A stretch of 60,000 bases of DNA from Owenia fusiformis (Eukaryota > Annelida > Polychaeta > Sabellida > Oweniidae): assembly GCA_903813345.2 (NCBI GenBank), contig CAIIXF020000004.1, positions 4,733,525 to 4,793,524 of the forward strand, read 5' to 3'. How positions within the stretch are numbered: position 1 is the stretch's first letter; the number at the start of each line of letters is the position of its first letter. A model generated the notes under the pieces. That model was not told where the DNA came from and searched no databases. It saw nothing but the letters and a program-made list of their open reading frames with translations. Of this stretch, positions 45,927 to 56,919 are shown piece after piece. Position numbers and translations under genes: made by a program.

Positions 45927-46019
45927 ATATTTCAGATATATTCTATGAATCATTTACCTTTGAACTAGGGTATTGGTTTTTTGGCCCACCTTATATGTAT
46001 GACTCAGATGAGTAAATGT

Positions 46020-47000
46020 TTATATGTGTTGTATAGTAACCGTTTCACATGCAAGAGGATCATTATTCATGGTTGCCAAATTATCACTTCCATCATTAGT
46101 ATCATGACCATCGAAATACTTCCCCTGAAGCCTCTTCAAGACATTAAAAGGGTCGCAATCACGTCCTTTATACTCCTTAAGTTGCAACGCTTTAACGAAC
46201 TTCAGCGTTTCCTCTGCACACACGACTGACAATTGTTCTCGGAATGTTTGACCAGAACATCTCTCACTTAAAGAATTCAGAGAATCGCAAAACCATCTGA
46301 ACAGAACGATAACAAACAATTGATCCATGAGCCATGGAGAATGATTCAAAAGGTTTTTTTCCTTTTTATCTATGTCAGGAAGTTTGCCTGCCCATTTCCT
46401 TTCTCTACAATCCTTGTATGTAGACCAATCACCTGACAAAAGTTCAGGTACGCTTATTAGGAAAGATATGCGAACAAGTATATCGTGCATACACATTTCA
46501 AATGTTTCACTATCATTCTCACATTTCCCCTGGTGGACGTAAACGAGGCACTTAAAGGCATGTGAGCTGAAGTTAGTGAGACAACTTCCACCTTTGTTAC
46601 AAACGGACATCACGTATTTAAGTATCATCACAATTTTGCGATGATGTTCATCAATCCTACATCCTGGATGGTAAACAGACTGTATCCAACCAGCGGAACC
46701 AGGCAATACAATATTGCGACTTTCTTCCATTTCGGTGTCAGTTCCATCATCAAATACACAATACCCGAGATCGACATCTGCTGTACACAATCTGCCTCCA
46801 ACTCTTAGTCTTACACACGGGCCATGGAGTTCGTCATCTAGTATTATTTCGTTTTCTGAGAGTTCAGAGTCTGCTGCACTCTTGTCGCCGATGAATTCCT
46901 TTCCCTTGTAAATTAATTTTCCTTGGTCATGCATTTGTATTAAAGTCAAGTGTATGGCTTTGTGAATGTAATACATGATCCATTCCGTGATTCGACCTTG
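46020..47000 (-). CDS. Mab-21/cGAS-like family protein, C-terminal part (5' end in gap)
   Basis: The frame is open from the gap edge (QGRITEWIMYY...) to a TAA at 46020, giving 326 visible residues in a single exon. The Met at 46976 is probably internal. G-P-C-V-R-L-R-V...A-D-V-D-L-G-Y resembles the strand of the cGAS/Mab-21 nucleotidyltransferase fold that carries the third acidic residue. Downstream, R-K-I-V-M-I-L-K-Y-V...L-T-N-F-S-S-H-A-F-K-C-L-V resembles the helical C-lobe block (lKalr...SYhlKtl). The first catalytic motif (GS and ExD) would lie in the gap, so activity cannot be judged. Family members sense nucleic acid and make cyclic dinucleotides, or are catalytically dead developmental proteins. 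Molluscs have many copies (established knowledge). The assignment is by pattern only. Confidence 0.5.
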   Translation of the reverse strand, partial: QGRITEWIMYYIHKAIHLTLIQMHDQGKLIYKGKEFIGDKSAADSELSENEIILDDELHGPCVRLRVGGRLCTADVDLGYCVFDDGTDTEMEESRNIVLPGSAGWIQSVYHPGCRIDEHHRKIVMILKYVMSVCNKGGSCLTNFSSHAFKCLVYVHQGKCENDSETFEMCMHDILVRISFLISVPELLSGDWSTYKDCRERKWAGKLPDIDKKEKNLLNHSPWLMDQLFVIVLFRWFCDSLNSLSERCSGQTFREQLSVVCAEETLKFVKALQLKEYKGRDCDPFNVLKRLQGKYFDGHDTNDGSDNLATMNNDPLACETVTIQHI

Positions 47001-47500
47001 NNNNNNNNNNNNNNNNNNNNNNNNNNNNNNNNNNNNNNNNNNNNNNNNNNNNNNNNNNNNNNNNNNNNNNNNNNNNNNNNNNNNNNNNNNNNNNNNNNNN
47101 NNNNNNNNNNNNNNNNNNNNNNNNNNNNNNNNNNNNNNNNNNNNNNNNNNNNNNNNNNNNNNNNNNNNNNNNNNNNNNNNNNNNNNNNNNNNNNNNNNNN
47201 NNNNNNNNNNNNNNNNNNNNNNNNNNNNNNNNNNNNNNNNNNNNNNNNNNNNNNNNNNNNNNNNNNNNNNNNNNNNNNNNNNNNNNNNNNNNNNNNNNNN
47301 NNNNNNNNNNNNNNNNNNNNNNNNNNNNNNNNNNNNNNNNNNNNNNNNNNNNNNNNNNNNNNNNNNNNNNNNNNNNNNNNNNNNNNNNNNNNNNNNNNNN
47401 NNNNNNNNNNNNNNNNNNNNNNNNNNNNNNNNNNNNNNNNNNNNNNNNNNNNNNNNNNNNNNNNNNNNNNNNNNNNNNNNNNNNNNNNNNNNNNNNNNNN
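47001..47500. other. Assembly gap (500 N)
   Basis: Exactly 500 N, so a conventional placeholder whose true length is unknown. It cuts the 5' part of the Mab-21/cGAS-like gene. Confidence 0.99.
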
Positions 47501-49540
47501 ATGAGATATCATCTGCATTTAACCAAGTAACACATCATAATTAGCTAATGTGAATACACCCTCAAAACTTGACGTAATGATCCTGTAATTTTACCAAGCT
47601 TAATAATGGTTTTCCGTATTAATTATTTGGAACTCACAGCACATCACTTGCAATAGTTAAATATCAGAAATAATTATGTAATCTACATCTAGGTCTCACA
47701 CGATCAATTATCTTTGTGATAAAGTATAGATACGTGTTTGTGTTATACATGAAGTCAAAGAATACTGTCAATGAAAACGTATCTACGCGTTCAGTACGTT
47801 GTATTGAATACCTCAGTCTCAGAATGATCGATTAAATTAAATTCTGGTTTCCAATTATTTAAAGAAGATTAAATAAGCAAACGGTATGTGTACTAAGTTA
47901 TTTCGATTTATCACAAAAATGCTTTTGCATATTTGTTTCCACCACGTTCCAAATGTCATTGTAATGTCTCCTATATGCGTCTTAATTGGTCGATTTATTG
48001 CTGGCCTAGAATACGGTATACTTTCATTTTTTGCGAGGGCGATCTCACTAACAAATCGGGAGATTTAAATAAAAATATGGAAGGTACCAATCGGGATGTC
48101 TCGTTAACAAATCGGGATGTTTGAACCCAAAGTCGCGATGCCGTATGAAAAAAATTGGGGTAATTTACAAAATATTGGAATATTTTCTTAAAAATCGGGA
48201 TATTTTACAAAAAATTCGGGATACTTCTGAATTTTTTGAAAATCGGGATGAGCAAAACAAATCAGGATTTCTCCAGATTTAAATCTGGATTTGAAGTGAA
48301 TGATAAAGCACAATGTCAGAAATGCACTAGCAATTTTATGGAATACAATAAAAGTAGTGTGATGCTAGACTAAGTACAAGCTACTGTACAGCACAGTTTT
48401 CCGAGTTGTATTTATTGCAGCGGTGTACTTCAGATTCAAGATCAGAATGTGACCTATTTCAAGTTCCACTTACCTCAATTTTTACTCATTTCACATTAAT
48501 CATTTGCTGAACCGCTTAGTAAGTGCAAGGCTAAATGATGAATTATTGCATTCGCTAATGAATGTGTACGCTAAAGCGGTTTTTAACATAGCCTATTCAT
48601 GCAAACGATTCCCACAAGGACACTCGTGATTTACAAATGGTTGGTATATTCAGCTGTACCTGAAGATCTCCCATGTCAAGTACATATGGAATAGAACCTA
48701 CACTGATCTACATGTTGGGCACAGTTTCAGGGGTGAAATTAGCGAGAATGACGCTCGAGAGGTGAATTCTACAATGATACCGAGTAGTAAAAAATCTCAG
48801 TCTTATTGGCTTGTCTGGCATGTTTTTGCCCTCCCTTCGAAAGGAAGTTGCTCTCCTGGGTTCAACTTGTATTAATTACATCGCCATATTTTGATATAGT
48901 TTTAATTAATTAAAGAAAAAGGCAGCTGTATGATCTGTCTCATATAGACATCGCTAAAACGTCACTTCATGTACAGAAATTTCGAAAACTAGTACGATGG
49001 ATTTGAATCTATTAAACTCATTCACCAATGTCAAAAAATGATCGTATATAGACTACAGCTGCATGCTCTACTTGTGATATCTTTGTTAATGTAGGTCATA
49101 TAAGCTGTTTGTGAACTTTTCACTAATTCATAAATTAATTCTAATATATGTATCGCCCTTTGTCTTGTCAATTTGATATTGCTTAAAACATATTATAGTT
49201 ACACGTTTCAATAAATTGATTTTATCAAAACACAAATAATTAGTTGATGTGAAAACAGCTGCCAAGAATTACAACAATGAATTATGAAAAATCCATTTTG
49301 GAATTCTACATTATGTTATTTTCACGTGCAAAACTAATTGCAATGGTAAAATTATCAGAGCATTTGATTTTTTATGCTATTAAAGGCTGCAGCATGAGTC
49401 AAAAGCCAAAAATCTATTTCCACCAGTTTATCATAAATCATAGCGCTTTATCTAGCACATGGCCTTGTAATGTAGAAAAAGCAGAACTTGTTTTTCTTTT
49501 GATGGAGAGGCTTGGTGAGAGCTAGACATCGGATTGTAAA
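47501..49540. other. Intergenic; small AATCGGGAT cluster
   Basis: AATCGGGAT-type units recur about seven times at 48052-48250. Otherwise AT-rich with no supported exon. This also holds the upstream region of the P450 gene, where I see no clear TATA box. Confidence 0.45.
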
Positions 49541-52500
49541 ATGCTATCCTACCTTCTTTTTGGCGCAGTTGTTTTCCTAGTGTATGTTTTTATCAAAACA
49601 ATCAGAAATGAGAAATCGAAGATTATCGCAAAGATTCCGGGTCCTAAAGGGATACCCCTCTTTGGGAATGCACTTCAAGTTGACCTTGAGCATATTCACA
49701 AAGATTTACTTAGATGGACAAAGGAGTACGGACCGATCTTCAAGTTGAACTTTGCTGGGGACTTAGTAGTTGTACTTAACAGTTATGATGCCATCTACGA
49801 AGCTCTTGTCACGAAATCAGCAGATTTCGCAGGTCAGTGAATCATATCGTTTTACATATCAAACATATTAAATTATTAAATTATTTATTCTTTGAAGCAT
49901 ATAATGAGAATTCACACATTTAATGTCTGTCAATGGTTGTCAAGGTCAGACCGTAGTATTCTACAAATTGAAATTGATGCTTCGCCAACTTGACCCTTGC
50001 AAAGAGGTTTCATTGAAAATTCATTTTAGTGATTTCTTATCTTTTAAGTGACATGTTAAAAAATATTTTGCAATGTGTGAAATGAATTTTAGCCCAAGAC
50101 TCAATTATTTTTTTCACCAATAATGATGTGTATACATATAATTCACAAGTAAAATAAAAAAAAACTTGTGGTAAAGATCAAAGCAAGTCTGACCACGAAA
50201 TCAGATAGGCTCTTTGTATGACTTGAACCAAAGCATACACGCAGCTAGGTGCCTATTGTCGATCCATGTTTACAATTTCTTGATAATACATATATGATTT
50301 TAGGCCGACCAAATGACACATTCAGAGTTAAAGCTTTCTCAAAAAACGAAGATGTCATATTTGAAGACTACACGGACAAAATTAAATATATGAAGAAACT
50401 CATGCTCCAAGGACTAAAGATGTACGGCGAGGAACGTTCGAATATAATCAAGATCACCCAAAGTGAAGTCAACTTATGTATGGATAAATTTGCCGCTAAA
50501 AACAACGAGCCGTTCTATTATGACGACGCTGTTGAAACGATGATTTTGAAAATCCTTGCAGAAGTAGTAAGTTGCCAACTTTATTTCGAAAATGACTTCC
50601 CCTTTCAGTCGGATCCGTAGTAGAATTTGGCTCATTTTCTCACAAAATGCTAATCTAATGATTATACATACACAAAATAAATATCACCACGTTACATTTA
50701 ATATTCTGCGTTCTATGGTTACCATGGAAACCCATGTTGAGGGTACCAGGAACAGTCAAAAAAGAAAGGAAATATTGTGATGTTTTCTTTCTTTATGGTT
50801 TTATACTTTGGAAATACCACCATCTTTTGTTACATTCAATGCATTCTTGTGCATTCATATTATTTTCTCATATGTTCATTTTAGGTGTTTTATATATTTG
50901 TCATTACATTCAACATATTTTAAGTGACATTTAATCCAGACACGACTGTCGAGTAGCACCTTTTTCAGATCTTCTATCTTGAGAAATTCTCCCCAACGTT
51001 CAGATTTTAAGTCCCCATATAGAAATAAAAATCTTATGTGGCCATGTCTGGTAAGTTAGGGCCCATTCCCAGTTTTGGTTTAGTTATTTGATCCCCATGC
51101 TGTCCGATTGCTTCTTTGCTGTATGGTATGTATGGTATTATATCCCAATATGAAGGATTAATTAGTGATCTACCAACGCTGGTCTTTTCTTGTGAATGGC
51201 ATTCAGACATGTGTAAATGGACCGGATTAAATATCACCAAAATGTGTTGAATATAATAGCAAATAGATAAAACACCTAAAATAAACATCTGAGAAAATTA
51301 GAATGTACACGAATGCCTTGAATGTAACAAAATATGGTAGTATTTCCAAAGTATAAAACCATTAAGAAAGAAAATATCATAATAGTTCCTTTCTTTTTTG
51401 ACTGCTCTAGGTACCTTCGGCATTGGTTGCCATGGTTACCATAGAACGCAGAATTTTAAATGTAACATGTGGAATTTTTCCTTGTATATGTATAATTATT
51501 AAATCAACATTCTGTGAGAAAATTAGCTAGACATGTCTATAAAAATAACAGCACTTTGATCTTACTTTATGATCGCCCTGTAGATTGAAGTTTGACCCTT
51601 GGATGACATTTGTCCGTTAACGATGACCTTGTCATGGGTCTCCAAAAGTCACAGCAGCCCAAAGGGTCTTAAATACTTAGATATTCATATTTGACTTTTA
51701 GATGACCTTGACACATAAATATTGACCTTGACCTCGGGTCAACTAATCATGGGTCACCGAGGATTACAGCAGCCCATTGACGTTTAGTGCCAAATACCTA
51801 GATATTGACCTTTGACTTTGGAATGACCTTGAACTCTGGTCACTTAATCATGTGTTAACAAGGGTCAGAGCATCCCCAAAGGTACTTAAAACGCCGAATA
51901 CTATACTGAGATATTTACACTTTACTTTGAGATAATCTTGAGCCATGGACATTGACCTTGACCCCAGGTCAACTTATGATTGGTCGCCAAGGGGCACAAC
52001 AGCCCCAATGATATTAAATCATCAATCAGATGTCATTGAACTGACATTGAAAAGACTGAGTGATGCCTATACTATATCTCTTTTATAGCGGGCTGGGATA
52101 CTGTATAGATGTTATTTACCGGGTTGGATTGAATATGGGTTTCATTCCGAGGGGCAATAATATATTTTTCGAGGGCCAGAGTAGTAGTATCATTCATGAG
52201 ATTAACTGTAGTACTTTCTCCATTTCGGGTAAATAACCTAACGTATTGATAAGTGAAAGTTTTAACTGTTATATTCCTATATAGATAGGCGGGGTTCAGT
52301 TTGCGGACGACCACCCTTACATCAAACAAATAGCCGAGTTTCAAAATAAAGCTGGAAGAGTAATGTCAGCAGGCAATGGAGTGGAACTAGACATGTTTCC
52401 TTGGCTACGGTTTTTCGGAAATCAAAATTTTAAACTACTGACGGAGTCGTGTAGTTTAAGGGATGCTGCAATGAGTGGAATGCGGATAGAATGTGAGGTA

Positions 52501-53862
52501 TGTAAACATTGGCATTGGCGAAACAAAACATGTATTGTGTAGCTTTGTTGAACCTGTACTTTTTAATTGAATATTTGGAAATTATTTGTTTTATTTATTT
52601 ATCATTTCGTTAACACTGATATCCAATTTAAATCAATGTGGTTATTTACATTATCCTAAATTGTTGTAGAAATCACTTGATTCGAACAATAGTGTTATGG
52701 CTGGATTTATAAGAGCCCAAAGAGACCCCCTAACTCCGCACCAAATATCGGATTACAACATAATAATGACTTCGGCGAATCTCATTGGTGCAGGATTAAC
52801 CACGACTAAAGCCACCATCTCTGGATTGTTTCTTCTACTGATGAGGCATCCAGATATACAGGCAAAACTACAAGAAGAGGTTGACCAAGTTGTCGGCAAA
52901 GACCGGAATCCAAGTGTTGACGATAAAGAAAGCATGCCGTACCTTCAAGCGACGCTTATCGAAGTGTTACGTTATTTGACGCATGTGCCAATTTCGGTAC
53001 CCCATAAAACGTTGGTAGACACGAGTGTTGCAGGATATGATGTTCCAAAGGGAACACAGGTAATGTATTTAAATGTTTGCACATATATTGCTCGATTTTT
53101 GATTATTAAGTAAATGATGGTATCAATCATATGCTGAAATAATTCTTATCGAGAAATTATAGAAACTGAACAAATAGATGCACTAGATGATCTATGAATA
53201 TCATGTTTCTAATTTCTACGCTGTTAATTGTACTATTTGGAACTTGTTAAAGCCTAAAAATGGAAATATTTTCCATTCACTTATGAAGGTTGTATTTTTA
53301 AATGTTAGTTCCGTGAAAATAATGTAAATAAAATGAATATCAATGAACTTATTTCTAAGGTTTGGACGAACATATTTGCAATGCACCACAATCCTGCAAT
53401 GTTCCCAGATCCTTGGCAGTTTAAACCAGAACGTTGGTTGGATAATGACGACAAATTGGTATCTTTAGAGGAACGAAACAAGTTAGTTTTTTTTAACTAT
53501 TTCACCTCTCGTGTGTATAAACTTGCACCCTGTTCTCCTTTTTAATTCAAATTTTGAATTAGTATAAATAAATACCACTCTCTCGATTTATAATCTTCAT
53601 GTAACGGTGAAGTGTGTTCTTGAGATTCATTTATTTTTTTATTTTTTTCAGAGCTATTTCGTTTGGAGCTGGTCGACGTGTTTGTGTCGGGGAACAATTT
53701 GCAAGAACCAGATTATTCCTGTTTTGTGCTACATTGTTGCAGAAATTCACGATCAGTCCACCAGATGGCTCTCAAAGTCCGTCTCCTGATCCACGTGACT
53801 TTCCTCTCGGAATTGTACTCCACCCTGTGCCATTTCAAATCAAAGCAATAGCGAGACAATAA
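49541..53862 (+). CDS. Cytochrome P450, clan 2 (CYP1/CYP17-like), six exons, 496 aa
   Basis: A haem monooxygenase, predicted to sit on the endoplasmic reticulum by its N-terminal anchor (MLSYLLFGAVVFLVYVFI) and Pro-rich hinge K-I-P-G-P-K-G. Exons: 49541-49832, 50304-50566, 52285-52497, 52670-53059, 53360-53481, 53652-53862. All have GT-AG borders in matching phase, giving 496 aa, the usual family length. ExxR is E354-V-L-R357, the meander is F-K-P-E-R-W, and the haem loop is F431-G-A-G-R-R-V-C438-V-G. Two oddities: helix-C WxxxR reads I124-K-Y-M-K128, and the I-helix A-G-x-(D/E)-T-T reads A297-G-L-T-T-T, so the acid is Thr300. The P-x-x-x-P-H after ExxR is CYP1/17-like. Likely oxidises small lipophilic compounds; the substrate cannot be told. 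Intron 2 holds a foldback and a half-site array. AATAAA lies at 54003. Confidence 0.93.
49975..50115 (+). repeat. Dispersed repeat in P450 intron 1 (matches 12750-12895 inverted)
   Basis: GCCAACTTGACCCTTGCAAA...TTTAGTGATTTCTTATCTTTTAAGTGACATG...ATATTTTGCAATGTGT. It shares about 130 bp with the other copy. Confidence 0.7.
50622..51530. mobile_element. Foldback element in P450 intron 2
   Basis: The left arm (CTCATTTTCTCACAAAATGC, ATTCTGCGTTCTATGGTTAC, TTTCTTTATGGTTTTATACT, ATTTAATCC) is inverted at 51187-51530. Arms are about 310 bp with a 250-bp loop. There is no coding sequence, and the adjacent exons remain intact. Confidence 0.8.
51590..52010 (+). repeat. TGACCTTGACC-rich tandem repeat in P450 intron 2
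   Basis: About four degenerate units of roughly 120 bp, each with GATGACCTTG, TTGACCTTGACC, GGTCAACT-ATCATGGGTCACC, CAGCAGCCC and AAATACCTAGATATT. They carry many TGACCT nuclear-receptor half-sites. Confidence 0.8.
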
Positions 53863-54002
53863 TTCATCACGTGTGATTTAAATATATTATGAAGATCCTT
53901 TAACAATGGTTAACATACTAGTTGATTAAACGATACTTTAAACCTATGATATTTCTTCAGGCCGTTCTTGTCTTGGACGAAAAACTAAATTGTAGTTTTG
54001 AA

Positions 54003-54008
54003 AATAAA
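54003..54008 (+). terminator. Polyadenylation signal of the P450 gene
   Basis: AATAAA 141 bp after the stop codon. No nearer canonical hexamer was seen. Confidence 0.5.
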
Positions 54009-54338
54009 TTGCATAGTACATAAATGATTTATAATAGCTGATGGAGATGGGGGAATCTGACAATCTGTCTTTATATAATCTGAAAAAAATTAAATCCTAT
54101 GTTGATGCAACTGGTACGGTATAATCCAAAAAACAATAGTTGAAGTATAAAAGTAAGGGAAGGTTGTTCGGAAATGATGCTATTTTAATAATTTTGTGTA
54201 TTATTAGTTCGTTGGATATCCTTTATAAGAGACGAATTTTGGAAGGGGTGTTTGTATTGAACATTGTACAATACAAAATAATTCCTTGTTTTCCCAAATG
54301 CTTGCGGCTTCGCTGTTTTGTCGCTACCGCAAGCTTAA

Positions 54339-54425
54339 TTGACCAGTGGGTCTATTACCAGAATTATCGCCTCGGGTGAGGCAGGTCGCGGGTTCGATTC
54401 CAGAAGGAATATATATCTTTTTTTT
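54339..54425 (+). ncRNA. tRNA-like SINE head or tRNA pseudogene
   Basis: GGTTCGATTCC (54391-54401) matches the pol III B box. TTGACCAGTGGG, about 45 bp upstream, is an acceptable A box. A T-run follows at about 54418. The T-stem does not pair and no cloverleaf is convincing, so it is not a working tRNA. Confidence 0.45.
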
Positions 54426-55200
54426 TTTACTTTTTTGGTTGTAGGCTCGCTTGTTAGCACACTGAAATAAACAAGTATCAGAGTAATATACCCACATGAT
54501 GTCAGCAACATCCCTAATCTGCGGTGTTGCAAAATACTAATTTTGGAATTTAATTCAACAATACAACGAGTTTACATACACAACTGAATTGCAATTTAAT
54601 CTTGCAAAATATAAGTTTTAATCTCAATTATCTCCAAATTCAATAACTCGTATAATTTTCACAAAAGTGTTACTCTAAATAAACTAAGTAAACTTTCTTC
54701 AAATAGACCAAGTCCAATATCTCTCAATCGAATAAGTAAAAAAACTACCCAAATCAACAAATTCATATGACTTCTCTCTTTAGGTGTAGTTCTTCCCCTC
54801 TCTGCCTTTGGCTAGTTTTGATCTCCGTCAGGAAACAACAAAGTCACTTTCGACCCTGACAGGCCAACTGCCACTTGCAACAATGATTCACTCTACTTTT
54901 GAGAACTCTCACCGAGATCGCTAGTACTCACGTAGAAATGTGAGTTTTTCTCCCAAGAACAGAAACGAACTTTTACTTCTGAGAAATTATGGGATATATT
55001 ACATATCCGGAAAGCACAGCGGGAAAGTTAAAAAATCAATAATAAAGTAACAATCTCGAGTCGCAGTGAATTCTCAAGCATATCATTAAGGTTGAAATAC
55101 TGTCATCAAAAACGATTCAAATGAGGGGGGAAATTTAAGAGGTTTGTTGCAATATATAATATCAATTCTTTAAGATTATCGAAATTTGTTGATTTAATTC
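54426..55200. other. Intergenic between P450 gene and relic
   Basis: 54600-54760 has a loose AAGTCCAATCTCT-style repetition like that at 26040-26300. No exon seen. Confidence 0.4.
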
Positions 55201-55202
55201 AG

Positions 55203-55285
55203 AGCTATCTCATTTGGAACTGGTCGACGTGTTAGTGCCGGAGAACAATTTTCAAGAACTAGATTATTTCTGTTCTTTAAATTCC
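55203..55285 (+). pseudogene. P450 haem-exon relic, Cys to Ser
   Basis: After an acceptor-like TTTAATTCAG this reads A-I-S-F-G-T-G-R-R-V-S-A-G-E-Q-F-S-R-T-R-L-F-L-F, homologous to exon 6 of the P450 at 53652. The haem-ligand Cys codon is now AGT (Ser) and the next Val is Ala. Homology stops soon after L-F-L-F. No other exons of this copy are visible nearby, so it is the remains of a third tandem P450 or of an exon duplication. Confidence 0.85.
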
Positions 55286-56100
55286 CCATATTAAGTTTAA
55301 ACCACTTTGGCTTAAATATTGTAGTCTTACCCAATGTTATCAAAGTGTGATATGTGAAACTTTTTTTTTAATCTCAAAAAGTGGTTTTTGATCTTTTTGT
55401 TCCAAAATTTGTAAAATTTAAAACTCACTTTTAGAGGCCAAACATATCTTTCAATTAGCCACAATTCATACCGCATAGAATTTATCCTTGCATCTTTTTT
55501 GCCGAAAAAATGAAGAAAATCGGTTCATAAATAAGTGAGAAATGAACTTTTCAGTGCAGGAAAATGGTTCATAATATATTCTTTGTTTTAACCTGGTTAG
55601 ACAATCAACATTGGTTTATTATTGAAGTCTAGCATATTTAGGAAAGATTGACATCGAAAAAGAATTTCATTTTTTTCAATACCTTAGTGACATCGCTAAT
55701 GTTTCAAAATATTTTTGATATGCTAATACATTGAAGTGGCCCATTAAATATGGCATTTTATTATTGAAATAGTGTGTCCTTTGTTCAATCTTTGCATTGG
55801 CGTTATTAATATAATCTTTTTTGAAATGCATTGAGAAATATTTGATGATTAAAAAACTTTTTTGAAAAATGGCGGAAAATTTGAATATTTGAGAAATGAA
55901 ATGCTCACAACTTTTTTTAATAACTTTTAAAGTCATGAGAAATAGTAAATGCATGATAAAAAATATTTTCAAACTTTAGACGGGGACTTTAACAATTTCC
56001 AAACATTTTGAAAATCTAGCCACTTTATAAGCCTCTGTTCTCAAAAATAGTATTTCTCTTCCATGTGCATTCGACTTCGCTTCTTAAGAGAGCTGCGTCT
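55286..56100. other. AT-rich DNA, nothing recognised
   Basis: No exon, repeat or motif of note. Confidence 0.45.
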
Positions 56101-56104
56101 ACAG

Positions 56105-56196
56105 TTTATAACCAGACCCTGTGCGCAGGGTACAAAGTATACTAAAAGCAACATAAAGCCTGCACAATCCTAGCTGAGTCAGTTTGACCTTTGACG
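56105..56196 (+). promoter_or_regulatory. Candidate promoter of second P450: TATA, AP-1/MARE, DR1
   Basis: TTTATAA at 56105-56111. GCTGAGTCAG, with a perfect AP-1 core TGAGTCA at 56175-56181, fits AP-1 or half of a Maf element. TGACCTTTGACG at 56185-56196 is a near DR1 (RXR/HNF4-type) pair. All lie within 170 bp of the start codon at 56271. Confidence 0.4.
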
Positions 56197-56270
56197 AGTC
56201 TGTATATTCACAAAGCGATTCGCCTGTTGATGTAGAGGCAACGTATAAACAAAACATACTTACTTCTATC

Positions 56271-56562
56271 ATGATATCCTACATTCTTCTGGGCAGCTTT
56301 GCTTTTTTGTTGTATGTTTTTATCAAAAAATATACGAATGAGAAATCAAGGATAGTCGCAAAAATCCCAGGACCTAAAGGAATACCAATATTCGGGAATG
56401 CACTCCAAGTTTACCTTCAACACATTCATAATGATTTACTAAGATGGGCTGAGGAGTATGGACCTATCTTCAAGCTGAATTTTGCCGGGGAATTGGTTGT
56501 TGTACTAAACAGCTTTGATGCCATCTACGATGCTCTCGTTACAAAATCAGCAGATTTTGCAG
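56271..56562 (+). CDS. Cytochrome P450 gene 2, exon 1 (partial gene)
   Basis: Exon 1 is 292 nt, the same length and phase as exon 1 of the P450 at 49541, ending A-D-F-A-G at donor GCAG|GTACAA. It begins M-I-S-Y-I-L-L-G-S-F with a membrane anchor, then K-I-P-G-P-K-G-I-P-I-F-G-N and Y-G-P-I-F-K-L-N-F-A-G-E-L. The frame is open further upstream to 56184, but homology supports the ATG at 56271. Identity to gene 1 is high, so this is a tandem duplicate. I could not find exon 2 (G-R-P-N-D-T-F-R-like) in the remaining 3.4 kb. It is either beyond the window or lost. Confidence 0.85.
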
Positions 56563-56606
56563 GTACAAGATAATATGACAAAATGTTAACGATAGTAGTA
56601 TATAAG

Positions 56607-56781
56607 CACTCGCGGATCCAGAAGCTAACAAGGGGGAGGAACATTTCAAGGCAGCCAAAAACCCGAGCCCAAATTTGGGAAATTCAAGGCCCATTTTCGT
56701 TAATCGTATAAAAAAGGCACAGTTATGCAAAAATGCCCATTTATTTTTTCTGGAGGCCCCATGCCCCTGGATCCGCCAGTG
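56607..56781. mobile_element. 175-bp MITE with CACTGGCGGATCC ends, 5-bp TSD ATAAG
   Basis: The ends are CACTCGCGGATCCAG and, reverse-complemented, CACTGGCGGATCCAGGGG. ATAAG is duplicated at 56602-56606 and 56782-56786. It lies in intron 1 of the second P450 and is related to 1102-1272. Confidence 0.88.
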
Positions 56782-56919
56782 ATAAGTGAAACCCTTATGT
56801 GAAAAATAAGTTCATACACTGTATGGCTTCGATTCACTATATCACATTTGGTATTGGAACAAACCTTTCCAGCCTCAGGAACATTTGGAATCGTTTGTTT
56901 ATACTCTACTATGTGAAAT

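Noticed and set aside
46946-47544. Open frames across the N run
   Set aside because: They consist of unknown bases. Only 46020-47000 is supported.
54339-54425. Functional tRNA gene
   Set aside because: A and B boxes are present, but the T-stem and acceptor stem do not pair.
56184-56270. Longer N-terminus for the second P450 (29 extra residues)
   Set aside because: They are hydrophilic and precede the membrane anchor. Gene 1 begins at the equivalent of 56271, and the extension would run through the candidate regulatory sites.
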